64,000 nt of DNA, taken from NCBI RefSeq assembly GCF_019443325.1, contig NZ_CP080383.1, positions 3,286,001 to 3,350,000 on the forward strand. The letters run 5' to 3'. Position numbers and translations under genes: made by a program. Source of the DNA: Cryobacterium sp. PAMC25264 (GTDB lineage Bacteria > Actinomycetota > Actinomycetes > Actinomycetales > Microbacteriaceae). A model generated the notes under the pieces. The model saw nothing but the letters and a program-made list of their open reading frames with translations. It had not been told where the DNA came from and did no database searches. Shown in pieces: positions 19,397 through 27,579 of the stretch (position 1 is the first letter of the stretch; each line of letters begins with the position of its first letter).

Positions 19397-19469
19397 CCGC
19401 TGAGAAGACGGCACTTTGGAGTGCCTAAGTCACCCGAACTGTCCCAGACACCCACTGAAGGAGCGCCGA

Positions 19470-19895
19470 ATGTCGACGTCGACCGCCGCGCAACGCCGAG
19501 AAGAAGCCCGGGCCAGGTACAACGCCTTCCTGGCGGTGTGCCCCAGCCGAAAGCTGCTGGATCGGATTTCCGACAAATGGGTGACGCTGATCCTCGCCGC
19601 ACTCGGCAGCGGCCCCGACTGCGACGGTGACCCGCGTCCCATGCGCTTTTCAGAACTCTCCCGGCTTCTGGCTGGGGTCAGCCAGAAGATGCTCACCCAG
19701 ACGCTGCGATCCCTCGAGCGCGATGGCCTGATCACCCGCACCGCCACCGCCACGGTGCCCGTCACGGTCACCTACGAGCTGACCGCCCTGGGCCTTTCCC
19801 TGCACGAGCTGATGCGCGGCCTCAAGTCCTGGGCGGAAATGAACATGGATGACGTCCTCACCAACCGCGCCGCACACGACACCCAGGTCGCCTGA
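19470..19895 (+). CDS. HxlR-family transcriptional regulator
   Basis: The ATG at 19470, preceded by GAAGGAG, gives 141 residues. The family signature [14 protein letters not shown] is at the N-terminus (the conserved Cys can sense electrophiles in related proteins), and the winged helix [20 protein letters not shown] follows. It is divergent from the aldo/keto reductase gene, the usual pairing. Six in-frame upstream codons form no sensible extension and lie before the Shine-Dalgarno. Confidence 0.92.
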   Translation: MSTSTAAQRREEARARYNAFLAVCPSRKLLDRISDKWVTLILAALGSGPDCDGDPRPMRFSELSRLLAGVSQKMLTQTLRSLERDGLITRTATATVPVTVTYELTALGLSLHELMRGLKSWAEMNMDDVLTNRAAHDTQVA

Positions 19896-19965
19896 GCCGA
19901 GCTCGCGGCCGCTGCGCCACTGGCTTCTCGACGTGGCGGCCCCAGCGACCCGGTAATTTAGGGGG

Positions 19966-20469
19966 ATGGAAATTCGGGAAGCACGCGCGGACGACTGGGT
20001 CCAGATCTGGCCGTTCCTGCGCGACGTCGTGGCGGCCGGCGAGACGTACTGCTGGCCGCGCGACACCACCGAGGAGGCTGCCCACACCTGGTGGATGGCC
20101 AAGCCGGGCGGGCGCGTGTTCGTGGCTGACGACAACGGCCAGGTGCTCGGCACCGCCGAGCTGCACCCCAACCAGCCCGCGGCCGGCGGCCATGTCTCCA
20201 ACGCCGGCTTCATGGTGGCCCCGCAGGCCGCCGGCCGCGGCATCGGCCGAGCCCTGGCCGAGCACGTGCTGGTGCAGGCCGCTAACGCGGGCTTCCACGC
20301 CATGCAGTTCAACGCCGTGGTCGAAACCAACCACAACGCGGTGAGCCTGTGGAAGTCGCTGGGTTTCACCGTGCTGGCCACGGTTCCCGCCGCATTCCGG
20401 CACCCGGTCAACGGCCCGGTGGGCCTGCACGTGATGTACCGCTCCCTCGAGACGCCCCCGCCGGTCTGA
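19966..20469 (+). CDS. GNAT-family N-acetyltransferase
   Basis: The protein has 167 residues. The GNAT core includes the acetyl-CoA pyrophosphate-binding segment QAAGRGIGRALAEHV and the later FNAVVETNHNAVSLWKSLGF motif. It is similar to L-amino-acid and toxin acetyltransferases of the phosphinothricin class, but the substrate cannot be set from sequence. It sits alone, 70 bases after hxlR. Confidence 0.88.
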   Translation: MEIREARADDWVQIWPFLRDVVAAGETYCWPRDTTEEAAHTWWMAKPGGRVFVADDNGQVLGTAELHPNQPAAGGHVSNAGFMVAPQAAGRGIGRALAEHVLVQAANAGFHAMQFNAVVETNHNAVSLWKSLGFTVLATVPAAFRHPVNGPVGLHVMYRSLETPPPV

Positions 20470-20544
20470 GCCCGGCCGGAATCTGATCGTGGGCGCGGGC
20501 ACATCCGTCGCCCGCTGTTCACCGTGCGGCCTTAGTCTGGCCTC

Positions 20545-21867
20545 ATGACCGAGACACTCGACGGCGCCACCTCCAGCCCGGCCGGCCCCACCCCCACCCG
20601 CGCCGCCGTGCTCGCCTGGAGCCTGTGGGACTGGGGGTCGGCCGCGTTCAACGCCGTGGTCACCACCTTCGTCTTCGCCGTGTACCTCACCGGCTCGTCG
20701 TTCGGCGACAAAGACGTCATCGCCGCCCAGCTGGGCTGGGCGCTGGCCATCGCGGGCTTCCTCATCGCGGTACTGGCCCCCGTCACCGGCGCCCGCTCGG
20801 ACTCCTCCGGCCGGCGCAAGTACTGGCTCGGCGTGAACACCTTCATCGTGGTCGCCCTCACCGCCGCCATGTTCTTCGTGCAAGCCTCCCCCGACTACCT
20901 GCTCCTGGGCCTGGTGCTGCTCGCCGCGGGCAATGTGTTCTTCGAGCTGGCCGGGGTGAGTTACAACGCCATGCTCGCCCAGGTATCCACCCCGCGCACC
21001 ATCGGCAAGGTCAGCGGCTTCGGCTGGGGCATGGGCTACATCGGCGGCATCGTGCTGCTGCTCATCGTGTACTTCGGCTTCATCAACCCCGAGGTGGGCC
21101 TGTTCGGCGTCACCAGCGAGAACGGTCTGTCGGTGCGGGTGACCATGCTCATCGCCGCGGCCTGGTTCGGCCTGTTCGCGCTGCCGCTGCTGCTACGGGT
21201 GCCCGAGTACCAGGCTCCGGATGCCGAACGGCGCGCCAAGGTGGGCTTCCTGCAGTCCTACGTGGAGCTCGGCCACGACGTGGCCCGGCTCTGGCGCACC
21301 AGCCGCCAGACCGTGTACTTCCTCGTGGCGAGCGCCGTGTTCCGGGACGGCCTGGCCGGGGTGTTCACGTTCGGCGGGGTGCTCGCCGCCTCGGCGTTCG
21401 GATTCTCGCCCGGCGAGGTGATCATCTTCGCCATCGCCGCCAACGTGGTCGCCGGCATCGCCACCATCAGCGTGGGTGTGCTCGACGACAAGCTCGGCGC
21501 CAAGCCCGTGATCATCACGGCCCTGGTCGGCCTGATCGTCAGCGGCAGCCTGGTGTTCCTACTGCACGACGGCGGCCAGATCGTCTTCTGGACGGCCGGA
21601 CTCGCCCTCTGCCTGTTCGTCGGCCCGGCCCAGTCCGCCAGCCGCACGTTCCTGGCCCGCATCATCCCGGCCGGCCGGGAGGGCGAGGTGTTCGGCCTGT
21701 ACGCCACCACCGGCCGGGCCGCCAGCTTCCTGGCGCCCACCGCGTTCGCGCTCATGGTGACGCTGTTCGGCGAAACCTATTGGGGCATCCTGGGCATCGT
21801 GCTCGTGCTGCTGGTGGGGCTGCTCCTGCTGCTGCCGGTGCGTGCCAAGCCCAGCCGGATGGCCTGA
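20545..21867 (+). CDS. MFS transporter, UMF1/Atg22-like
   Basis: The protein has 440 residues with twelve predicted membrane helices. The opening SLWDWGSAAFNAVVTTFVF is typical of the UMF1 family (related to yeast Atg22). The MFS-A-type loop ARSDSSGRRKYW follows helix 3. Substrate unknown; Atg22 exports amino acids from vacuoles. It is convergent with a lipoprotein gene; only six bases separate the stops. Confidence 0.9.
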   Translation: MTETLDGATSSPAGPTPTRAAVLAWSLWDWGSAAFNAVVTTFVFAVYLTGSSFGDKDVIAAQLGWALAIAGFLIAVLAPVTGARSDSSGRRKYWLGVNTFIVVALTAAMFFVQASPDYLLLGLVLLAAGNVFFELAGVSYNAMLAQVSTPRTIGKVSGFGWGMGYIGGIVLLLIVYFGFINPEVGLFGVTSENGLSVRVTMLIAAAWFGLFALPLLLRVPEYQAPDAERRAKVGFLQSYVELGHDVARLWRTSRQTVYFLVASAVFRDGLAGVFTFGGVLAASAFGFSPGEVIIFAIAANVVAGIATISVGVLDDKLGAKPVIITALVGLIVSGSLVFLLHDGGQIVFWTAGLALCLFVGPAQSASRTFLARIIPAGREGEVFGLYATTGRAASFLAPTAFALMVTLFGETYWGILGIVLVLLVGLLLLLPVRAKPSRMA

Positions 21868-21873
21868 GCCGAT

Positions 21874-22437
21874 CTAGCCGCCGGGGAGGGTCGCGATGAC
21901 GGCGGCCCAGAGCACCGGATCGGTTCCGGTGCCGACCGAATTCAGCGTGGCCCCCGTATTGACCATGGTGAAGGGCACCGACTGTATGGTCTCGTCGCAA
22001 GACGCGGTGACCTCGGTGGGTTCGACACCCGGGGATGACGCGGTGATGGTGATCGAGTTGTCGTCGCCGCCCTGACAGGCCAGTCGCAGTTCGTAGCTGC
22101 CCGGAGCGACGTCGGCCGCGACGCCGGACCCGCTGTCCTGGGCGGCCGTGACCTGGCTGTTCGTGTAGAAGACGTACTGGTCGGTTCCGGTGATCGGGAA
22201 TACCTCGCCAGCGAATTTCGCCGACGCGTCGGCGTTCCAGGTAGCGACTGGTGTCGGGGTGGGTGCTGCCGTCGGGGTGCGTGCTGCCGTCGGAGTGGCC
22301 GAGGCACTGGGAACCGACGCGGGGGTGCCGCCGGCCGCCGGTCCGCCGGCGCTGCTGCACGCCGTCAGTCCCACCGTCGCGGTCAGAATTCCCAGGGCGC
22401 CGATGAGGGTGCGCGAACGTCTCTGCGCGCGACTCAT
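21874..22437 (-). CDS. Putative lipoprotein, paralogue of the adjacent lipoprotein
   Basis: The ATG at 22437 has a GGAAGG Shine-Dalgarno and gives 187 residues. Lipobox LTAC with Cys27 is followed by a Thr/Pro/Ala-rich spacer (about 35-65) and a globular domain with the segment GSYELRLACQGGDDNSITI. The gene immediately upstream encodes a protein with the same layout and a matching segment. Two conserved Cys in the mature domain could form a disulfide. Function unknown; probably exposed on the cell surface. Confidence 0.8.
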   Translation of the reverse strand: MSRAQRRSRTLIGALGILTATVGLTACSSAGGPAAGGTPASVPSASATPTAARTPTAAPTPTPVATWNADASAKFAGEVFPITGTDQYVFYTNSQVTAAQDSGSGVAADVAPGSYELRLACQGGDDNSITITASSPGVEPTEVTASCDETIQSVPFTMVNTGATLNSVGTGTDPVLWAAVIATLPGG

Positions 22438-22441
22438 GGCA

Positions 22442-22984
22442 TCACCCTTCCGCACCGGGCAGCAACTCGGTGACAGCGAGAGCCCATTCCACGGGCGCTT
22501 CGCTGTCGCTGAGCAGGGTGAATTCCGTACCATCGCTGGTGGTGGAGAACGTCATGCCCGAGGACACGTCGGAGCATCCGCTGGTCAGCGTCGTGCCGAC
22601 GTCGTTGTTCGCGCTGAGGGTCACGGTGGTGTCCGCGTCGCCTCGGCACGCCAGATACACCGAGTAGCTGCCGGCCGGCAGGGTCGACGCCGTGAGGGAG
22701 AACGACCCCGGCGCATCACCCTGGAATCGTCCGTTCTGGGCCAGCTTGAATCCGTCCGAACCGCTGGTGGGCACGGCGCCGGCGGCCCAGGCGGCGGTTT
22801 CGGCTGGATCGATGAAGGCCGTCGGAGTGGGCGTGGCCGTCACGGCGGGAGAGGCGCTGGACGCGTCCGGAGCGCTGGCGGTGGGCTCGGGTTGACCGGG
22901 CGTGCAGGCGGCCAATCCAGCCGCGAGGGTGATTCCCCCCAGAGCGATCAAGACGGTTCGACAGGTGTTCCGCGTGTTCCCCAT
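22442..22984 (-). CDS. Putative lipoprotein, paralogue of the adjacent lipoprotein
   Basis: The protein has 180 residues from the ATG at 22984. Lipobox LAAC with Cys27 is at the same position as in the downstream paralogue. A Thr/Pro/Ala spacer precedes a domain with GSYSVYLACRGDADTTVTL. The stop is 4 bases from the next start, so the pair is one operon and looks like a tandem duplication that has since diverged. Confidence 0.8.
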   Translation of the reverse strand: MGNTRNTCRTVLIALGGITLAAGLAACTPGQPEPTASAPDASSASPAVTATPTPTAFIDPAETAAWAAGAVPTSGSDGFKLAQNGRFQGDAPGSFSLTASTLPAGSYSVYLACRGDADTTVTLSANNDVGTTLTSGCSDVSSGMTFSTTSDGTEFTLLSDSEAPVEWALAVTELLPGAEG

Positions 22985-23155
22985 CGATTCAGTCAACCGC
23001 AGTCGAGGCCCCGATGACAGGCACGATCGCTCCCGGGCGTGTTGAATCGGGGCCGGTCCGGCCGGATTTCGACAGGCCCGGGCGCCGGCTGTCGACCCGA
23101 TCGAACCCTCGTGCGTGGGGCCGAATTGCATACTATTTCGGCGAAAGGGTGAATG

Positions 23156-23422
23156 TCAGTACTCGAGGTCATCCGCGGCGAGCCACGGAAAGTCGACCTC
23201 ACCTGTCACGGCGGCCGCCAGTTCCACGTCGTGGATTTCCAGCACCACGCACACGCCCGGCGACACGAGAACCGCCACCGCGACGTCTCCGGCAACGGGC
23301 AGCGAGACCATTCCGCCGCCGTCTCGCACCGCGCTGGTGAGTGCCGTCGCGAGTTCGGCCACATCGCACGACCTCTGCAACCGGAACGGGCGATCGCCGA
23401 CCGTGAGGGTATACACCTGCAT
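23156..23422 (-). CDS. Small hypothetical protein
   Basis: The ATG at 23422 has a strong GGAGG Shine-Dalgarno and gives 88 residues. The protein is small and acidic, made of short beta strands (MQVYTLTVGDRPFRLQ, then VSPGVCVVLEIHDVE), with no membrane segment. I recall similar short proteins in other actinobacteria but no assigned function. It is divergent from the mpg gene, 127 bases away. Confidence 0.6.
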   Translation of the reverse strand: MQVYTLTVGDRPFRLQRSCDVAELATALTSAVRDGGGMVSLPVAGDVAVAVLVSPGVCVVLEIHDVELAAAVTGEVDFPWLAADDLEY

Positions 23423-23549
23423 CACGCCTCCTCGATCGACACCTCAGAGTAGGCCCCTGGGAACGAACGTGTATACCGCTTGACAGGCCCGGCCGCGCGT
23501 GGGTGAACCGGGCGGCTCGCGGGTGCGGTCTCGCAGGTACGGTGGAGCG

Positions 23550-24221
23550 ATGGAACATCTCACGGGCTTGCAGCTGGCGACGCGGGACTTTTTCGCCCGC
23601 GACTCGCTCGAGGTGGGGCCCGCGCTGTTGGGCTGTGTGCTGCAACGGTCGGATGCGCACGGCACCGTAGCCATCCGCCTCACCGAGGTGGAGGCGTACG
23701 GCGGCGAGCGCGACCCGGGTGCCCACGCCTACCGGGGCAAGACGGCCCGCACCGCGAGCATGTTCGGCGAGCCTGGGCACCTCTACTGCTATTTCACCTA
23801 CGGGATGCACCACGCGATCAACCTCGTCACCGGCCAGGCCGGTCAACCCTATGGCTGCCTGATCCGCGCCGGTGAGGTGATGGCGGGTGTCGACCTCGCC
23901 CGCGCCCGGCGCCTGAAGAAGCCGCGCAGCAGCCTGCTCCGCGACTGGGAGCTGGCCCGCGGCCCGGCGTGCGTGGCGCAGAGTCTGGCGGCCACCCGGG
24001 AGAACGACGGCGACGACCTGTTCGGCGGGCAGTGGAGCGTCTGGGTGCCCGAGCATCCGGTCGCCGTGCCGCACCTCACCGGGCCACGCGTGGGCCTCAG
24101 CGGCCCGAGCGGCACCGAGAACTTCCCCTGGCGGTACTGGCTGCCCGGCGAGCCATCTGTCTCCGCCTACAAGAAGGCCCGCCCTCCGCGGCATCCTGAC
24201 GGTTCGCTGAACGAAGCCTGA
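23550..24221 (+). CDS. DNA-3-methyladenine glycosylase (Mpg/AAG family)
   Basis: The ATG at 23550 gives 223 residues. Family landmarks are LGCVL, the catalytic-region EVEAYGG, HAYRGKTARTASMFGEPGH and YCYFTYGMHHAINLV. These enzymes remove alkylated or deaminated purines such as 3-methyladenine and hypoxanthine, starting base-excision repair. An upstream in-frame GTG would add 17 Gly/Arg-rich residues that do not resemble the family. Confidence 0.95.
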   Translation: MEHLTGLQLATRDFFARDSLEVGPALLGCVLQRSDAHGTVAIRLTEVEAYGGERDPGAHAYRGKTARTASMFGEPGHLYCYFTYGMHHAINLVTGQAGQPYGCLIRAGEVMAGVDLARARRLKKPRSSLLRDWELARGPACVAQSLAATRENDGDDLFGGQWSVWVPEHPVAVPHLTGPRVGLSGPSGTENFPWRYWLPGEPSVSAYKKARPPRHPDGSLNEA

Positions 24222-24283
24222 CCATTGCGTCTCGGTCCGAAATCCACCGGCACCGGCGCGGGCGGTCGGGGCAGACTGGTGCG

Positions 24284-25084
24284 ATGACCAACTCACTCAT
24301 CCAGAAGGCCGAACTCCTCAACGCTCTGCACGTGCCCGGCACGCCGCTCGTCGTGACCAACGTGTGGGACGCCATCACGGCGAAGATCGTCTCCGAAGCC
24401 CCCGGCGTGAAGGCCCTGGCCAGCGCCTCGCACTCCGTGTCCAACGTACGCGGACTGCAGGATGGCGAGGGCCTGAGCGTGGACGAGGCCATCATCGCCG
24501 CCCGCATCATCACGGGTGCCACCGATCTGCCGGTCTCGATCGACTTCGAGAAGGGCTACGCAGCGGATACCGCTGGCGTGACCCGGAATGTGCGTCGCCT
24601 CATCGAGGAGGCGGGTGCCGCGGGCATCAACCTCGAGGACTCGGTCGGTGCGCCGAAGGCTCCGCAGTTCGATATCGCCACCGCCGCAGCGCGCGTGGCA
24701 GCCGCCCGCGCGGGTGCCGAGGAGGCCGGCGTTCCCCTGGTGATCAACGCCCGGGTGGACACCCTGGCCGGCGGCGGCGAGTGGGCCGAAGCCGTTCAGC
24801 GCGCCAACGCCTACCTCGATGCCGGCGCCGACGTGGTCTTCTTCCTCGGCCTCGGCGATGAAGACAAGGTCAAGCGCGCCCTCGACGAGGTGAACGGGCG
24901 CCTCTCGGTGATCGGCCACCCCGGCGCCGTGCCGCTACCCCGGCTGGCCGAACTCGGCGTCTCCCGGGTGAGCTTCGGCCCCGGCACCCTGGGCCTCGCC
25001 CTCGCCGCGCTGCAGAGGGCCGCCACCCAGCTCACGGCCCTCGGCGACTACCCCGACGACCTCGGCTTCCCCTTCGAGATCTAA
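24284..25084 (+). CDS. Isocitrate lyase / PEP mutase-family protein
   Basis: The protein has 266 residues with a TIM-barrel fold. Family motifs are SIDFEKGYA, GINLEDS (metal-binding Glu/Asp) and VINARVD. The loop where true isocitrate lyases carry KKCGH is absent, so it is more likely an oxaloacetate- or 2-methylisocitrate-type lyase or a carboxyvinyl phosphonate mutase relative. A second member is encoded at 30724-31497, with low identity by eye. Confidence 0.85.
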   Translation: MTNSLIQKAELLNALHVPGTPLVVTNVWDAITAKIVSEAPGVKALASASHSVSNVRGLQDGEGLSVDEAIIAARIITGATDLPVSIDFEKGYAADTAGVTRNVRRLIEEAGAAGINLEDSVGAPKAPQFDIATAAARVAAARAGAEEAGVPLVINARVDTLAGGGEWAEAVQRANAYLDAGADVVFFLGLGDEDKVKRALDEVNGRLSVIGHPGAVPLPRLAELGVSRVSFGPGTLGLALAALQRAATQLTALGDYPDDLGFPFEI

Positions 25085-25097
25085 CCGGTGCCGCCTC

Positions 25098-25125
25098 CCC
25101 CGGCCGACGCGCGACGCGGCCGGGG
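25098..25125. terminator. GC-rich hairpin after the PEP-mutase-family gene
   Basis: CCCCGGCCG and CGGCCGGGG form a 9-bp stem with a 10-base loop, 14 bases after the stop. No T-tract follows, which is common for actinobacterial terminators. Confidence 0.5.
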
Positions 25126-25235
25126 CTGGGCGGCCCGTTTCCCTCGTGACCGGTCGGTGTCAGGATGCTGCTGCCTGGTCCGTCTCGTGCACCTCGGTTC
25201 GAGCGGCGGGCATGCCGATCTCTCGAGGGGGAAGC

Positions 25236-26420
25236 ATGACGACCTTTGGTGTGGAGGAGGAGTACTTCCTCATCGACCCGCACACCCTCCGGCCGGTCGG
25301 TGCGGCGGACGCGGTTCTGGGCGAGCTGGAACCGGAGACGACCACGACCGGCCTCGTCACACACGAGTTCCTCACCTCGCAGGTGGAACGGGCCACCCCC
25401 GTCTTCACCGGTCTCGACGAGGCCGAGGCCGACCTGGCCCGGTTTCGCGGCCGCCTCACCTCCGCGGCCCGATCGCACGGTGTGCTGGCCGTCGCAACGG
25501 GCACCCCGTTCGACGCCGAGGCCGAGGCCGACCTGGCCCGGTTTCGCGGCCGCCTCACCTCCGCGGCCCGATCGCACGGTGTGCTGGCCGTCGCAACGGG
25601 CACCCCGTTCGACGCCGAGGCCGTGACGGCCGTCACGCGGTCGAGCCGGTACCAGCAGATCCGGGCCGGCCTGGGCGATATCGTGCGGGACCACCAGATC
25701 TGCGCCACCCATGTGCACGTGGGCGTGCCCGACCGGGAGGCCGGGGTGCAGGCACTCAACCACGTGCGGGTCTGGCTGCCCACCCTGATGGCACTCAGCG
25801 GCAACTCGCCCTTCTGGCGGGGCCGTGACACCGGGTTCGAGTCCTGGCGGGCCGTGATCATGCGGCGGTGGGCCACGACCGGATGCCCGCCCGCGTTCGC
25901 GGATGCGGCCGACTACGACCGGCGCATCCGTCGGCTGGTCGGCGTGGCCGGCACCGTGGACACGGCCACCGTGGCCTGGTACGCCCGGTTGTCGGAACGG
26001 TATCCCACCCTGGAGGTGCGGGTCGCCGACGCCCAGCTCGACCCCGGCTCAGCGGCGCTCCTGGCGGCGCTTGTTCGGGGCCTGGTCATCACCGGCCTGG
26101 CCAGCGCCGTCCGGGGTGCGCCGCCGCCGGAGCTGGAGCCGGAGTTGCTGGACGCGTCGCTCTTTCACGCCTCCAGGGACGGTATCGGCGGCCGGCTGCT
26201 CCATCCCGTAACCCGGGAGCTGGCACCGGCACGCACGGTGGTGGACGGCCTGCTGCACCAGGTGGATGATGCCCTGACCATCGCCGGGGACCAGCTGCGG
26301 GTCGCCGCACTGCTCGATCGGCTCTGGGTGTCGGGCACCGGCGCCCAAGCGCAGCGACACGCACTGCAGAGCGATGGTCTCGCCGGGCTGCGCGGGCTGT
26401 ACGACCCGGCGCGCACCTGA
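25236..26420 (+). CDS. YbdK-type carboxylate-amine ligase (glutamate-cysteine ligase 2 family) with an internal duplication
   Basis: The ATG at 25236, with GAGGGGGA upstream, gives 394 residues. The N-terminus (TFGVEEEYFLID) and later ATHVHVGVPD and LEVRVADAQLD segments are those of the GCS2/YbdK family, which ligates carboxylates to amines (weak glutamate-cysteine ligase activity). Residues about 62-94 are repeated exactly as about 95-127 by a 99-bp tandem duplication. The family has a single copy there, so the enzyme is 33 residues longer than expected and may be misfolded. No partner gene is adjacent. Confidence 0.9.
   Translation: MTTFGVEEEYFLIDPHTLRPVGAADAVLGELEPETTTTGLVTHEFLTSQVERATPVFTGLDEAEADLARFRGRLTSAARSHGVLAVATGTPFDAEAEADLARFRGRLTSAARSHGVLAVATGTPFDAEAVTAVTRSSRYQQIRAGLGDIVRDHQICATHVHVGVPDREAGVQALNHVRVWLPTLMALSGNSPFWRGRDTGFESWRAVIMRRWATTGCPPAFADAADYDRRIRRLVGVAGTVDTATVAWYARLSERYPTLEVRVADAQLDPGSAALLAALVRGLVITGLASAVRGAPPPELEPELLDASLFHASRDGIGGRLLHPVTRELAPARTVVDGLLHQVDDALTIAGDQLRVAALLDRLWVSGTGAQAQRHALQSDGLAGLRGLYDPART
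25418..25623 (+). repeat. Exact 99-bp in-frame tandem duplication inside the YbdK-type gene
   Basis: Positions 25418-25524 and 25517-25623 are identical, so the period is 99 bp (33 codons). The 8-bp word CGAGGCCG flanks each unit, the signature of slippage or recombination at short direct repeats. No base differs between copies, so the event is very recent or a misassembly. Confidence 0.97.
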
Positions 26421-26430
26421 TGCGGGGTGC

Positions 26431-26925
26431 CTACCCGGCGGCCAGGACCTCGGACACGAACCCGGCCGAGCGGGTGCGGAGCATGGCCATACGCTCCAGG
26501 CGGGCGGCGTCCACGTCGAAGCCGATATAGGCCATCGAGGGCAGCTTGCGCACGTTGACGGAACACTGGAACTCGGCGCAGACCCAGGTGGCGATGGTGT
26601 TGCCGTTGCGGCCGGAGGACCCGGCGCGTTGAGCGCTGAAGAGCACCACCTCGTTGGGTAGCTTCACGTCCCGGCACCAGGAGCACTGGGCGCGGCGGGC
26701 CGGCGATGCATCCGCCTGCCGGAGCACGATGCCGACGGGCTCGCCGTCGTCGACGGGAACGACCACGTAGGCGCGGCGTTTCATCTTGGGATCGGTCCAG
26801 CCGAGGAAGTCCTGAGCGGGCCAGTCGATCTCGTCGAAACTCTTCGGCAGGGTGATGTCCGCGACGACCTTGCGGGAGGCGTTCACGAAGGAGGCCTTGA
26901 TGGCGGTGGGGGTGAGGGGGAACAT
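26431..26925 (-). CDS. FBP-domain (FusB/FusC-like) protein
   Basis: The ATG at 26925 gives 164 residues. The C-terminal half has two Cys pairs, CSWC (about 91-94) and CAEFQC (about 128-133), matching the four-Cys zinc finger of the FBP_C / FusB family, whose staphylococcal members rescue EF-G from fusidic acid. Actinobacterial relatives are of unknown role and may bind EF-G or ribosomes. It follows a TetR gene by 7 bases on the same strand and probably shares its operator. Confidence 0.8.
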   Translation of the reverse strand: MFPLTPTAIKASFVNASRKVVADITLPKSFDEIDWPAQDFLGWTDPKMKRRAYVVVPVDDGEPVGIVLRQADASPARRAQCSWCRDVKLPNEVVLFSAQRAGSSGRNGNTIATWVCAEFQCSVNVRKLPSMAYIGFDVDAARLERMAMLRTRSAGFVSEVLAAG

Positions 26926-26932
26926 GCGGATC

Positions 26933-27523
26933 TCAATCAATGGTGGGGTCGAGGGAGTGTGCGGGCCAGTTGCGGAGCGACGTATCGACGGCGTCGAGCA
27001 CTCGCGCCCAGCTCTCGGCGGCCGGCGGGGTCGAGTGCTCGAAGCCGCCGCCGGCCTCGAGCGCGACGAAACCGTTGATGGCGCTGCCGATGAGGCGCAC
27101 GGCGTGCACCTCGTCGTCGGGCGTCAGGCCGTAGCCGCTCACGATTCCGCGGGCCGCCCGGGCGATCCGGCCGCCGGCGGCGGCGGCCACGGTATCGGGG
27201 GCGGCGCGGCGTTGCGCGACCTGCCACCGGCCGGGGTGGGCGCGGGCGTAGTCGCGGTGCGCGTCGGCGAACGCGAAGAGGGCGTCCCGGCCGGCCTTTC
27301 CCGGCAGGGTCTCGGCCAGCCGGTCGCCGAGCTCTCCGAGCGCGAAGGCCGCGGTCGCATCAAGTAGGGCGTCGAGCCCTGCGGTGTGCGAGTAGACGCT
27401 GGCCGGCCGCACGTCGAACCGGCGGGCGAGTGCCGACACCGTCACCGCCGGCAGCCCGCTGGCGTCCGCCAGCTCGGCGGCGGCCTCGACGAGTCGCGCT
27501 TCGGTCAGTCCCGGTCGTTGCAT
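26933..27523 (-). CDS. TetR-family transcriptional regulator
   Basis: The protein has 196 residues. An N-terminal TetR helix-turn-helix (TVSALARRFDVRPASVYSHTAG) precedes an all-helical ligand domain of the TetR_C_33/WHG type. A near-perfect 15-bp-arm palindrome lies 8 bases before the start, so it almost surely represses itself and the downstream FBP gene. Confidence 0.9.
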   Translation of the reverse strand: MQRPGLTEARLVEAAAELADASGLPAVTVSALARRFDVRPASVYSHTAGLDALLDATAAFALGELGDRLAETLPGKAGRDALFAFADAHRDYARAHPGRWQVAQRRAAPDTVAAAAGGRIARAARGIVSGYGLTPDDEVHAVRLIGSAINGFVALEAGGGFEHSTPPAAESWARVLDAVDTSLRNWPAHSLDPTID

Positions 27524-27531
27524 ACCGAACT

Positions 27532-27567
27532 CCTATGGGGTGTAGTGGATTAACTACACCCTATAGG
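27532..27567. promoter_or_regulatory. TetR operator
   Basis: CCTATGGGGTGTAGT-N6-ACTACACCCTATAGG: 14 of 15 arm positions are complementary. The site is AT-richer than its surroundings and ends 8 bases before the tetR start codon. Confidence 0.85.
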
Positions 27568-27579
27568 AACGGTTGCGGT

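Noticed and set aside
22190..23017. Plus-strand frame opposite the tandem lipoproteins
   Set aside because: Composition-driven antisense frame; the lipobox genes on the minus strand are far better supported.
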